DNA from: Rickettsia sp.
GTDB taxonomy: Bacteria; Pseudomonadota; Alphaproteobacteria; Rickettsiales; Rickettsiaceae
Length of the DNA: 24,627 nt
Direction of reading: 5' to 3'
NCBI GenBank assembly: GCA_031254535.1
Contig: JAIRUG010000004.1
Span: forward strand, 1 to 24,627
Position 1 is the stretch's first letter, and every line of letters begins with the position of its first letter. Both the position numbers and the translations under genes were made by a program. Below the pieces are notes generated by a model. The model saw nothing but the letters and a program-made list of their open reading frames with translations. It was not told the DNA's origin and did not search any database. Below are positions 16,370-24,395 of this stretch, one piece after another.

Positions 16370-16769
16370 TATTATAAAAGTATTTACTATACTTTTTGTT
16401 GATGATGAACCAATTTGCCATGACGCGATCAATTTAGTGCTACGTCATGAACAAAAATATAAAATTATCAATGCTTGTACCGGACAAGAAGCAGTTGATT
16501 TATTTAAAATATATGCTGATAAAATAGATATAATATTTCTTGATATTTCTCTTCCTGATATGACAGGTTATGAAGTACATAAACAGATAAGAAGTGACAA
16601 AAATCTTGCCCATATTCCTATAATTTTTCAAAGTGGTTTGTCTAGCAATCATGAGGAAATACAAGGGCTCTTACAAGAACAAGCGACATACATAATCCAT
16701 AAACCTTATAAAAACGAAGAACTGCTTGAAACTATAAGGCAGTTCCATAAAGCATATACATCAAGTTAA
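16353..16769 (+). CDS. REC-only response regulator
   Basis: A 138-residue single-domain receiver. Counting from the ATG at 16353, the acidic pair is Asp17-Asp18, the phospho-accepting Asp is Asp64 in F-L-D-I-S-L-P-D-M-T-G, the switch Ser is Ser94, and the conserved Lys is Lys117 in H-K-P-Y. There is no output domain, so it would act by protein contact or as a phosphorelay intermediate, like DivK or Spo0F. It overlaps the kinase gene by 17 bases. An ATG at 16335 would add six residues. Confidence 0.92.
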   Translation: MLTKYNIIKVFTILFVDDEPICHDAINLVLRHEQKYKIINACTGQEAVDLFKIYADKIDIIFLDISLPDMTGYEVHKQIRSDKNLAHIPIIFQSGLSSNHEEIQGLLQEQATYIIHKPYKNEELLETIRQFHKAYTSS

Positions 16770-16916
16770 GGAAATAGGGTTTAATAATCCCAGTGTTTTT
16801 AGGGTTGATAATCTAGTTTTTCGATATTTGTCTTTTACAGGAAAGAACCAAGCTATAATTAATTTTTTAAGAAATTCAACCAAATGCTCCGTTTTCTCAT
16901 TCAATAATTCAGACAT
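16761..16916 (-). CDS. Small hypothetical protein (51 residues)
   Basis: An open frame with ATG at 16914-16916 and stop at 16761-16763 reads M-S-E-L-L-N-E-K-T-E-H-L-V-E-F and continues with a hydrophobic/aromatic patch L-I-I-A-W-F-F-P, then a basic tail. It converges with the response regulator and overlaps it by nine bases. The composition looks more protein-like than a random frame, but no family is recognised. It could be the remains of a larger gene or chance. Confidence 0.3.
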   Translation of the reverse strand: MSELLNEKTEHLVEFLKKLIIAWFFPVKDKYRKTRLSTLKTLGLLNPISLT

Positions 16917-16982
16917 TCCAAAGTAACAAATGTTATGTATACTAACCCGAATAAGTTGTTGATATTGTTATAGGTTCCTAAA

Positions 16983-17126
16983 TGTCATTGCGAGCGAACG
17001 TACGTGAGCGTGGCAATCCAAAAAGTGACCAGAAATGGATTGCTTCGTCGGCTTACGCCTCCTCGCAATGACGTTTAAGGTGCATACACGTCATTGTGAG
17101 ACCACGTAGTAGTCGCGGCAATCCAT
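16983..17126. repeat. Three short palindromic repeats before gyrA
   Basis: B unit at 16983-17020 with centre built on ACGTACGT, A unit at 17037-17073 with centre GGCTTACGCC, and B unit at 17089-17126 with centre GACCACGTAGTAGTC. This is the same family as the cluster at 14274-14553. The rest of the 16770-17298 gap holds a copy of CTAACCCGAATAAGTT at 16943-16958 and an unremarkable AT-rich stretch before the GTG of gyrA. Confidence 0.9.
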
Positions 17127-17298
17127 ATTCATTAAAGCTGCATCGCAGCTCTGAGCCATGATGTTTAAGCGGAGCATACATCTCATTAATTTTGTTCACA
17201 TAATCTAAGTCTATGATCATTCAACAATAGATTTTCTTCTGAATATGTACTATACTTAAACCATTCTAATATTACTTTAATAAATGTAGGTTCTAACT

Positions 17299-20013
17299 GT
17301 GACTATTATAGATCATCAAAACTTAATATCTGTTAACATTGAAGATGAGATGAAAAGCTCATACTTAGATTATGCGATGAGTGTAATTGTCAGTAGGGCT
17401 ATTCCAGATGTACGTGATGGTCTAAAGCCAGTGCATCGTAGAATCCTTTATGCAATGTATGAAGCTTCTAATTATTTTAACAAACCTCATCGTAAGTCAG
17501 CAAGAATTGTCGGTGATGTAATGGGTAAATATCATCCACATAGCGACACGGCAATTTATGACTCATTAGTGAGGATGGCACAGGATTTTTCTTTAAGATT
17601 ACCATTAGTTAGTGGGCAGGGTAATTTTGGTTCGAGAGATGGGGATGCAGCTGCTGCTATGAGGTATACAGAGTCAAGAATGGCAAAAGTTACTCATACA
17701 TTGCTCGAAGATATTGACAAAGAAACTGTTGATTTTGCCCCAAATTATGATGGCTCTGAGAGAGAGCCTGTGGTATTGCCGTCAATGTTTCCAAACCTCT
17801 TGGTGAATGGTACTAATGGTATTGCTGTAGGTATGGCTACCAACATTCCCCCTCATAATCTTGGGGAAATTATTGATGCTTGTTGCCTATATGTTGATAA
17901 TAATGATATAGAAATATTAGAGCTTATGTCAGTGGTTAAAGGACCTGACTTTCCGACTGCTGGTATTGTACTTGGTACAAACGGTATTAGGTCAGCTTAT
18001 TTAACGGGCAGGGGGAGTATTCTAACTAGAGGACGTACAGAAATTGAAGAGATTTCTAATAATAGGCAGGCTATTATTATTACAGAAATACCATATATGG
18101 TTAACAAAGCTAAATTGGTTGAGAAAATTGCAGAGCTAGTTAAAGAAAAACGTATTGAGGGCATCAGTGATCTTAGAGATGAATCAAATAAGGATGGTAT
18201 TCGAATAGTAATTGAAATAAAGAAAGATGTGGTAACAGAAGTGGTACTGAACCAAATATATTCTTATACTCAGTTACAAACCAGTTTTGGGGTGATTATG
18301 TTAGCTCTAAAAGACGGGATACCAGAAGTTATGAACTTAAAAGAAGTGATAGCGACTTTTGTTAATTTTAGAGAAATAGTAATCACTCGGAGAACGATCT
18401 ATTTGTTAAATAAGGCTCGTGATAAAGCACATATTTTATTAGGGCTAATTATTGCGGTTGGTAATATTGATGAGGTTATTAGAATTATTAAATCTTCAAG
18501 TGACTCGGCAAATGCTAAAGAGCAACTAATGCAAAGAACTTGGGATGCATCAAGTATAATAGATCTAGTAAAACTTGTTGACGATAGAGCAATGATAGCC
18601 GATGACGGTAAATGCTATTTTACTGAAACACAGACAAAAGCCATTCTGGAAATGCGGTTACAACGTTTAACTGCTATGGAGAAGAATAAATTAGAAAGCG
18701 ATATTGGCGAACTTGTACAGGAAATTACTGGTTATACTGTCATTTTATCATCACGTGAGAAATTTTTAGAGATTTTAAAAAACGAGTTAATTAGAATTAA
18801 AGAAGAATTCGCTACACCCCGCCTTACTAGCATTGAATTTGGTGATTTTGATCAGGATATAGAAGATCTCATCCAAAGAGAAGAAATGGTGGTAACCGTA
18901 ACATTAGGCGGTTATATTAAACGTGTACCTCTTGCTACTTACAGAGCACAAAACCGGGGAGGGAAGGGCAGGCCTGGTTTGTCAATGAGAGACGAAGATA
19001 TTACTACTCAAATATTTGTTGGCAGTACTCACACGCCAATGTTGTTTTTCTCCAATACTGGTCAGGTATATAGCTTAAAATTATATAAATTACCGCTTGG
19101 TAATCCTCAGAGTAAAGGCAGACCAATAGTCAATATTTTATCTTTAAAAGAAGGAGAGCGTATCAGTAATATTATGCCATTACCTGAAAATCAGGATGAG
19201 TGGGATAATTTAAATATTATTTTTGCTACAAGCCAAGGTAACATTAGAAGAAATGATTTATCAGACTTTAAACGTATTCAATCCAACGGTAAAATTGCTA
19301 TCAGGCTTGATGATAATGATCATTTAATAGATGTTAAAGTTTGTAAAGATGAAGATCATGTGTTACTGGCAACAAAAGCTGGTAAAGCTATAAGATTCCC
19401 AGCTAGTTCAGTTAGGGTATTTAAAAGCCGTACTTCTGATGGTGTAAGAGGTATGAGACTTGCTTCAAACGATTACGTTATTTCTATGACCATATTAAAA
19501 GGTATATCATGCACCATGGATGAAAGAGAAGCTTACCGATCAATTCCTATAGAAAACAGGTTGTTAATAGCTGATGGTAAAGAATTTACACCGGAAGAAT
19601 TTGGGGTGAATTTAACTAAAGAACAGATTTTAGAAATGGCACTTTCTGAAGAATTTATTCTTACTGTTACGGAAAATGGTTTTGGCAAGAGAAGTTCAGC
19701 ATATGAGTATAGGATTACTAATCGTGGTGGTAGTGGTGTCGTTAATATGGACGTGTCTAACAAAACTGGCTTGGTTGTTGGTGTAATGCCAGTTAATATG
19801 TCTGATGAATTGATGCTAATTACTAATAATGGTAAACTAATTAGGTGTAAACTTGAATCTGTACGTATCACTGGTCGTAATACTAGTGGTGTAATATTAT
19901 TTAAAACCGAGCAAGAAGAAAGGGTAGTTTCTGCTGCATTGATTGCTGATAGTCCTGAAACAGATGAAACTATGCAAGATGGTAGTGATGATGGGAAAGT
20001 ATCGCCTAAATAG
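17299..20013 (+). CDS. gyrA: DNA gyrase subunit A
   Basis: GyrA cuts and rejoins DNA within the GyrA2GyrB2 enzyme that introduces negative supercoils. Length (904) is normal for Rickettsiales. The GTG start gives an N-terminus leading into [20 protein letters not shown]. The catalytic Tyr123 (Tyr122 in E. coli) is in A-M-R-Y-T-E. The C-terminal wrapping domain carries the GyrA box as Q-N-R-G-G-K-G, which separates it from ParC. In the quinolone region it reads [10 protein letters not shown], so Ser stands where E. coli has Gly81, and Thr where it has Ser83. The TAG stop is the first triplet of the palindromic element that follows. Confidence 0.97.
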   Translation: MTIIDHQNLISVNIEDEMKSSYLDYAMSVIVSRAIPDVRDGLKPVHRRILYAMYEASNYFNKPHRKSARIVGDVMGKYHPHSDTAIYDSLVRMAQDFSLRLPLVSGQGNFGSRDGDAAAAMRYTESRMAKVTHTLLEDIDKETVDFAPNYDGSEREPVVLPSMFPNLLVNGTNGIAVGMATNIPPHNLGEIIDACCLYVDNNDIEILELMSVVKGPDFPTAGIVLGTNGIRSAYLTGRGSILTRGRTEIEEISNNRQAIIITEIPYMVNKAKLVEKIAELVKEKRIEGISDLRDESNKDGIRIVIEIKKDVVTEVVLNQIYSYTQLQTSFGVIMLALKDGIPEVMNLKEVIATFVNFREIVITRRTIYLLNKARDKAHILLGLIIAVGNIDEVIRIIKSSSDSANAKEQLMQRTWDASSIIDLVKLVDDRAMIADDGKCYFTETQTKAILEMRLQRLTAMEKNKLESDIGELVQEITGYTVILSSREKFLEILKNELIRIKEEFATPRLTSIEFGDFDQDIEDLIQREEMVVTVTLGGYIKRVPLATYRAQNRGGKGRPGLSMRDEDITTQIFVGSTHTPMLFFSNTGQVYSLKLYKLPLGNPQSKGRPIVNILSLKEGERISNIMPLPENQDEWDNLNIIFATSQGNIRRNDLSDFKRIQSNGKIAIRLDDNDHLIDVKVCKDEDHVLLATKAGKAIRFPASSVRVFKSRTSDGVRGMRLASNDYVISMTILKGISCTMDEREAYRSIPIENRLLIADGKEFTPEEFGVNLTKEQILEMALSEEFILTVTENGFGKRSSAYEYRITNRGGSGVVNMDVSNKTGLVVGVMPVNMSDELMLITNNGKLIRCKLESVRITGRNTSGVILFKTEQEERVVSAALIADSPETDETMQDGSDDGKVSPK

Positions 20014-20156
20014 ACCTCTTTCAAAACTTGCTTATGCTGAGGAATTTGAAGGAGACGCGAAACGCAGAACCGCAGCGTACTTTAATGTACGTGAGGATTC
20101 GAGTACCGCATCGACGTACAAATTACCAGCAGAAGTAGAGTTTCGAAAGAGGTCTA
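20011..20156. repeat. Rickettsial palindromic element (RPE) at the gyrA stop
   Basis: TAGACCTCTTTC at 20011-20022 is inverted at the other end (GAAAGAGGTCTA, 20145-20156), and the arms stay similar for about 38 bases, giving a 146-base imperfect palindrome. One frame reads [20 protein letters not shown] and ends in F-R-K-R-S-N-E. From memory this resembles the peptides encoded by rickettsial palindromic elements. That frame is offset by one base from gyrA, so the peptide is not fused to GyrA. The RPE subtype is not assigned. Confidence 0.85.
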
Positions 20157-20261
20157 ATGAAATTATCTCTAGTTTGTGCATTTGCTGGTTATCAGGAAAT
20201 AACTAATATCTATAAATATGCTATGGTGATGCAACTCTTTTTTATCAGCTATCATCTTAAA

Positions 20262-20337
20262 CGTCATTGCAAGGAGTTGACGTATGTGTTTATAAATCGT
20301 CATTGCGAGCGAACGTATGTGAGCGTGGCAATTTATG
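20262..20337. repeat. Two short palindromic repeats after the RPE
   Basis: A truncated B-like unit at 20262-20297 (CGTCATTGCAAGGAGTTGACG) and a full B unit at 20298-20335 with centre GAACGTATGTGAGCG. Between the RPE and these units (20157-20261) lies AT-rich sequence, including GGAAATAAC at 20196-20204 similar to the IS5-like ends. No gene is supported in this gap; open frames here are repeat-derived. Confidence 0.8.
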
Positions 20338-20380
20338 GTGTTAGTCATCATAATGGTATCTTGATTTTCCATAATATATA

Positions 20381-20944
20381 TTATAGAACACTTTGAAAAA
20401 TAAGTAATTTACTATCACCATATATTTTTTCTTTAATGAGCTCTAAACAATCATCAGTAAAATTGTCAGTTTTGGCAAGTTCAACTACAATAATGGTTCC
20501 CTCTTTTAACCATTGACCTTTTTTTAAAGTATTCACTGCCTTTGGTACAAGGTTCTGATAGTATGGCGGATCAATAAAAATTAGATCAAAGCTGTTTCTA
20601 CCTTTTGGCAAAGCTGTAGCATTGATATTTAGGAAAGTCATCTTATCCATTTCACCTATTTTACTAGCAAATTCCTTTGCTATCCGCAAATAATCAGTAT
20701 TTATATCAATTAGTGTAACAGCTCCAGTACCTCTGGAACAGCTCTCAAAAGCTAAACTACCAGTACCGGCAAATAAATCGAGAACTTTAGACTCATTGGT
20801 AAATAACCTGCCATCACTAAATTCTCCTGAAGTTAGTATGCTAAAAATCGCCTCTCGAATTTTGCCAGTGGAAGGATGATAGTTAGAGTTTTTTAAGGTA
20901 GGTATTATTCGGTTTTTATGTTTGCCGGCGATAATTCGTATCAT
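20381..20944 (-). CDS. rsmD: 16S rRNA (guanine966-N2)-methyltransferase
   Basis: RsmD methylates G966 of 16S rRNA with S-adenosylmethionine. The ATG at 20944 gives the family start M-I-R-I-I-A-G-K-H-K-N-R-I and a normal 187-residue product; a more upstream ATG at 21010 would add 22 residues belonging to the broken rluB region. The AdoMet motif I is V-L-D-L-F-A-G-T-G-S-L-A-F-E at 54-67, and the catalytic motif is D-P-P-Y at 125-128. It follows the rluB remnant by four bases, as expected of a former rluB-rsmD operon. Confidence 0.95.
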   Translation of the reverse strand: MIRIIAGKHKNRIIPTLKNSNYHPSTGKIREAIFSILTSGEFSDGRLFTNESKVLDLFAGTGSLAFESCSRGTGAVTLIDINTDYLRIAKEFASKIGEMDKMTFLNINATALPKGRNSFDLIFIDPPYYQNLVPKAVNTLKKGQWLKEGTIIVVELAKTDNFTDDCLELIKEKIYGDSKLLIFQSVL

Positions 20945-20948
20945 AAAA

Positions 20949-21190
20949 TCACAAAAATTTCTTAAATTTCTCAAGTGGCAGTTCTTTATACTGATTTGGT
21001 TGCAAATCACCTAATAAAAACTCCCCATAACTATTTTTATAATTTTTGAGCAAGAGACTTGGGTTACCATGTGCTCTGACTTTATATATACGTTCGAACT
21101 TACTTGATGGTAGCTCAAACTTCCTTGCTAAGTCACCATTATTGGTAAGTAATAGTAATCCTTCACTATTGAGGTCTAGTCGCCCTAAGT
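20949..21190 (-). pseudogene. rluB: rluB pseudouridine synthase remnant
   Basis: The minus strand is open without a start codon and reads S-Y-L-G-R-L-D-L-N-S-E-G-L-L-L-L-T-N-N-G-D-L, the catalytic signature of RluB/RsuA pseudouridine synthases, including the active Asp of G-R-L-D. It runs on to a family-like end (S-Y-G-E-F-L-L-G-D-L) and stops at 20949-20951. The N-terminal S4 domain and first catalytic part are absent, replaced by palindromic repeats at 21181-21313. A block of roughly 60 residues normally lying between the K-V-R-A-H-G-N-P and the C-terminal Y-G-E-F segment also seems deleted. The product cannot be functional. Confidence 0.85.
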
Positions 21191-21314
21191 AGCTCCTCGC
21201 AATGACGTATATGCAACCCAGGCGTCATTGCGAGACCATGTAATGGTCGAAGCAATCCATTTTTAGTTACTTTTATGGATTGCTTAGTCGGTTTATGCCT
21301 CCTCGCTAATAGTG
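21181..21314. repeat. Short palindromic repeats interrupting rluB
   Basis: A truncated A unit at 21181-21207 (AGCTCCTCGCAATGACG end), a B unit at 21223-21260 with centre GACCATGTAATGGTC, and an A unit at 21275-21313 with centre GGTTTATGCC and the variant end CTAATAG. The B-spacer-A arrangement is repeated almost exactly at 24298-24389. Confidence 0.9.
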
Positions 21315-21338
21315 TTGACCACAATATTCCCCCCTTCC

Positions 21339-22187
21339 CTATTTACTTCGTATCTGCAACATTGCCAAAAGCAGTAACAAACTAGTGAACATCTGTATAC
21401 AAAATATAATACTACTCAGTTCTGGTAAGAATATAACAACCATAGGCTGTAATAAAATTGCCACACCACTTGAAAACAGGGTTATCCTGATGCATGTTTG
21501 CCAAGAGGATTTAGGACCAAAATAGTTAGTTAACAAATATACTAATATGATAATAAAGCTTTTTTCAAATAAAATTGTTACAAAACGAAAAGCTATTATT
21601 ATAGGCATTAAAATGTAAATAAATATCTTTGGTGCTTGTATTAGGGTTTTGGCAAAATGCTTTTTAATAACTTCTTCAGTAAGAATTTTTTGATCAGGAG
21701 TAAATAATTTAGAATATCCTATACTGAATATGCTCTTTTTTTTATCGGTTATTTCTACTGTAGTAAGAGTTATATTGTTACTACTAAACAGGATAGGAAT
21801 TTTGATTTTCTCACTATAAGATAATTGATTTTTTGAGTCTATAACCGCAAGCTTATTACCATTTTCATCAAGTAAATATATAGGTTCATCCTGATCAACT
21901 AAAATTTTACTACCATCATAATAGATTTCTGGTAATTGTTTTAATATATGTTCAATAGTTATAGTGCCTTTTGTTAAACGATTTTCAGTAAAGTAATCGG
22001 TGAGAATTAACAAATAATTAAATATAACAATACAATAAATCAATGAGGATATAAAAGACACAGTAAATATATACTTAATTCCGTATCCTTTATATGACTT
22101 ATAAACATCTTGGTAGAAGTTTACTGAACTAATTGATAACCATAATTGATGCAATAAAGTGCTAAACCATGAGAAATTTGTTGTCAT
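21339..22187 (-). CDS. DUF1189 family membrane protein
   Basis: A 282-residue inner-membrane protein of unknown function. The opening has the family-like F-Y-Q-D-V-Y-K-S-Y-K-G-Y-G-I-K-Y, then a membrane span at about 40-63. A hydrophilic, probably extracytoplasmic, domain follows at about 65-185, with L-P-E-I-Y-Y-D-G. Three or four further spans fill 190-278. The order of one span, an external domain with the L-P-x-I-x-x-D-G motif, and a cluster of C-terminal spans is what I recall for DUF1189. It is divergent from tkt across 73 bases. Confidence 0.75.
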   Translation of the reverse strand: MTTNFSWFSTLLHQLWLSISSVNFYQDVYKSYKGYGIKYIFTVSFISSLIYCIVIFNYLLILTDYFTENRLTKGTITIEHILKQLPEIYYDGSKILVDQDEPIYLLDENGNKLAVIDSKNQLSYSEKIKIPILFSSNNITLTTVEITDKKKSIFSIGYSKLFTPDQKILTEEVIKKHFAKTLIQAPKIFIYILMPIIIAFRFVTILFEKSFIIILVYLLTNYFGPKSSWQTCIRITLFSSGVAILLQPMVVIFLPELSSIIFCIQMFTSLLLLLAMLQIRSK

Positions 22188-22260
22188 AATATCTATTTTG
22201 ATGTAGATTCATAAAAAATTTTTATCCCTATCTTTTAACACAAAATTAATATTTATTATA

Positions 22261-24267
22261 ATGAAGTTTAATAAAATACCAAAATATTCAGAAGAATATT
22301 CTAAATTAAGTAATTGTATTAGAGTTTTAGCAACTGATAGCATAGAACATGCCAAATCAGGGCATCCAGGTATGGTACTTGGCATGGCAGATGTTATGAC
22401 CATATTAGTATTTAATTTTCTAAAATTCAATCCTAATGATCCAACTTGGTTTGATCGTGATCGCCTGGTTCTATCAGCTGGGCATGGTTCTATGTTGCTT
22501 TATAGTTTTTATTATTTAACAAATTATAAAAATTTTCACCTAGAAGATTTAAAACAATTTCGGAAATTACATTCCAAAACTCCTGGACATCCAGAATATG
22601 GGGCATATGAAGCTATTGAAGCTACTACAGGTCCATTAGGTCAGGGGTTTGGCACCTCAGTGGGTATGGCAATTGCCCAAAAAAAATATCAACAAAAATT
22701 GGGCAAAGATCTTAGTGCACATAAAATTTACTGTATAATTGGAGATGGATGCCTAATGGAAGGTATCAGCTATGAAGCTGCTTCTTTAGCAGGGCATTTA
22801 TGCCTTAATAACTTAATAGTTTTGTTTGATGATAATAAAATCTCCATCGATGGTCCTACCGATCTTGCCGTATCTGAAAACCATCTGCTGAAATTTGCCG
22901 CCATGGGATGGATCACCAAATCTATTGACGGACATGATTTTGAACAAATTAATGCCAGCTTAATTAAGGCACAAAATTCTGATAAGCCCTATTTCATTGC
23001 CTACCGTACTTTAATTGGCAAAGGCTCTATTAACAAGGTAAATTCAAATGCCGTCCATGGTTCGCCACTTGGCAAAGATGAAGTTAAACTTCTAAAAGAA
23101 AATTTAGGCTTTAATAATGAGGAGTTTAGTATATCAGATGAATTAAAAGAGATATGGGGTACGACTTGGTTAAGGAATCAAGCAAGTTATAATAGTTGGC
23201 AAGAAAACTTTGCTAATATAACCCAAGAACAAAAGGCTTATTTGAGCAAAGCTGATATAGATTGTTCTTTTCTTGATAATATTCCTCTTCCGGAAAAAGA
23301 TGAAGCAACCCGTTGTTCCTCTGGTAGAGTTATAGAATATTTAAGCAAACTATCAGATAAAATTATTTTTGGGTCAGCTGATTTATCATTATCCAATAAT
23401 ATCAAAAATACTGTTAGTAAAATAATTAATAAAGATAATTTTAGTGGCAATTACATCCATTATGGTGTTCGTGAACATGTTATGGGAGCTATCATGAATG
23501 GACTCGCATTATCAGGATTCTTACCTGTAGGGGGCACCTTCTTAGTCTTTTCTGATTATATGAAACCAACTATGCGTCTTTCTTCTATTATGCAGCAACA
23601 AGTGATCTACATCATGACTCACGATTCAATTGGTGTAGGAGAAGATGGTCCTACTCACCAGCCAATTGAACATCTAACGTCCTTTCGAAGCTTACCAAAT
23701 ATGATGGTACTACGCCCGGCAGACTACCTTGAAACAGCTGAATCTTGGAGAATTGCCTTATCTAATAAAGATGGTCCTTCTATTCTTGCTTTAACCAGAC
23801 AGGCAGTACCTCAAATAGTTAGCCGAATAACTTCACAAAATTTATGCTCTAAAGGTGGGTATATATACTCAAATCAGAAGAGTATATTGTCAGGGGATAA
23901 TCAAGAGACAGTAGATGTTGCTATCTTTGCCACCGGTTCTGAATTGTCAATTGCCTTAGAGGTACAAGACATATTAAGCAAAAATGGCTTTAATATAAAT
24001 GTGATTTCAATGTTATGTTTTGAGTTATTTTTTAAACAACCGCCTGGCTATATCCAAAATATCCTATCCAATGCCAAATTAAAAGTTGCTATAGAAGCTG
24101 CAAGTAGTTTTGGCTGGCATCGAATCATCGGGGAAAACGGCATGTTCTTTGGAATGGAACAATTTGGTTTATCTGCTTCGTCTAGTGATTTATACTCATA
24201 TTTTGGTCTTACTCCCTCAAATATCTCCGAAAAGATTATGGCAAGAATTAAGGAGATGTATATCTAA
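22261..24267 (+). CDS. tkt: Transketolase
   Basis: A 668-residue thiamine-diphosphate enzyme moving two-carbon ketol units between sugar phosphates in the non-oxidative pentose phosphate pathway. The N-terminal S-G-H-P-G is at 33-37 and S-A-G-H-G-S-M-L-L-Y at 72-81. The ThDP motif runs from G-D-G at 161-163 to D-D-N at 190-192. The pyrimidine-binding domain shows H-Y-G-V-R-E-H-V-M and D-S-I-G-V-G-E-D-G-P-T-H-Q-P. The C-terminal domain has T-G-S-E-L-S-I-A. Length matches the family and no motif is missing, so it should be active. It would supply ribose and erythrose phosphates from fructose/glyceraldehyde phosphates. No partner enzyme (tal, rpe, rpi) is in the window. Confidence 0.96.
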   Translation: MKFNKIPKYSEEYSKLSNCIRVLATDSIEHAKSGHPGMVLGMADVMTILVFNFLKFNPNDPTWFDRDRLVLSAGHGSMLLYSFYYLTNYKNFHLEDLKQFRKLHSKTPGHPEYGAYEAIEATTGPLGQGFGTSVGMAIAQKKYQQKLGKDLSAHKIYCIIGDGCLMEGISYEAASLAGHLCLNNLIVLFDDNKISIDGPTDLAVSENHLLKFAAMGWITKSIDGHDFEQINASLIKAQNSDKPYFIAYRTLIGKGSINKVNSNAVHGSPLGKDEVKLLKENLGFNNEEFSISDELKEIWGTTWLRNQASYNSWQENFANITQEQKAYLSKADIDCSFLDNIPLPEKDEATRCSSGRVIEYLSKLSDKIIFGSADLSLSNNIKNTVSKIINKDNFSGNYIHYGVREHVMGAIMNGLALSGFLPVGGTFLVFSDYMKPTMRLSSIMQQQVIYIMTHDSIGVGEDGPTHQPIEHLTSFRSLPNMMVLRPADYLETAESWRIALSNKDGPSILALTRQAVPQIVSRITSQNLCSKGGYIYSNQKSILSGDNQETVDVAIFATGSELSIALEVQDILSKNGFNINVISMLCFELFFKQPPGYIQNILSNAKLKVAIEAASSFGWHRIIGENGMFFGMEQFGLSASSSDLYSYFGLTPSNISEKIMARIKEMYI

Positions 24268-24297
24268 CCTGAATAGTATTTATCCATAGCAAACTAA

Positions 24298-24389
24298 CGT
24301 CATTGCGAGACCATGTAATGGTCAAAGCAATCCATTTCTAATCACTTTCCTGGATTGCTTCGTCGGCTTACGCCTCCTAGCAATGACAC
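24298..24389. repeat. Short palindromic repeat pair after tkt
   Basis: B unit at 24298-24335 with centre GACCATGTAATGGTC and A unit at 24351-24389 with centre GGCTTACGCC. The spacer between them is nearly the same as in the pair at 21223-21313, so the whole B-spacer-A block of about 90 bases is one repeat. Confidence 0.9.
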
Positions 24390-24395
24390 TGTAGG

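Noticed and set aside
17299-20013. Assignment as parC instead of gyrA
   Set aside because: The C-terminal domain contains the GyrA box (Q-N-R-G-G-K-G) and has full GyrA length.
19943-20206. 87-codon frame crossing the gyrA end and the RPE
   Set aside because: Its first third is out-of-frame gyrA sequence; only the RPE-encoded peptide part is meaningful, and it is listed as a repeat.
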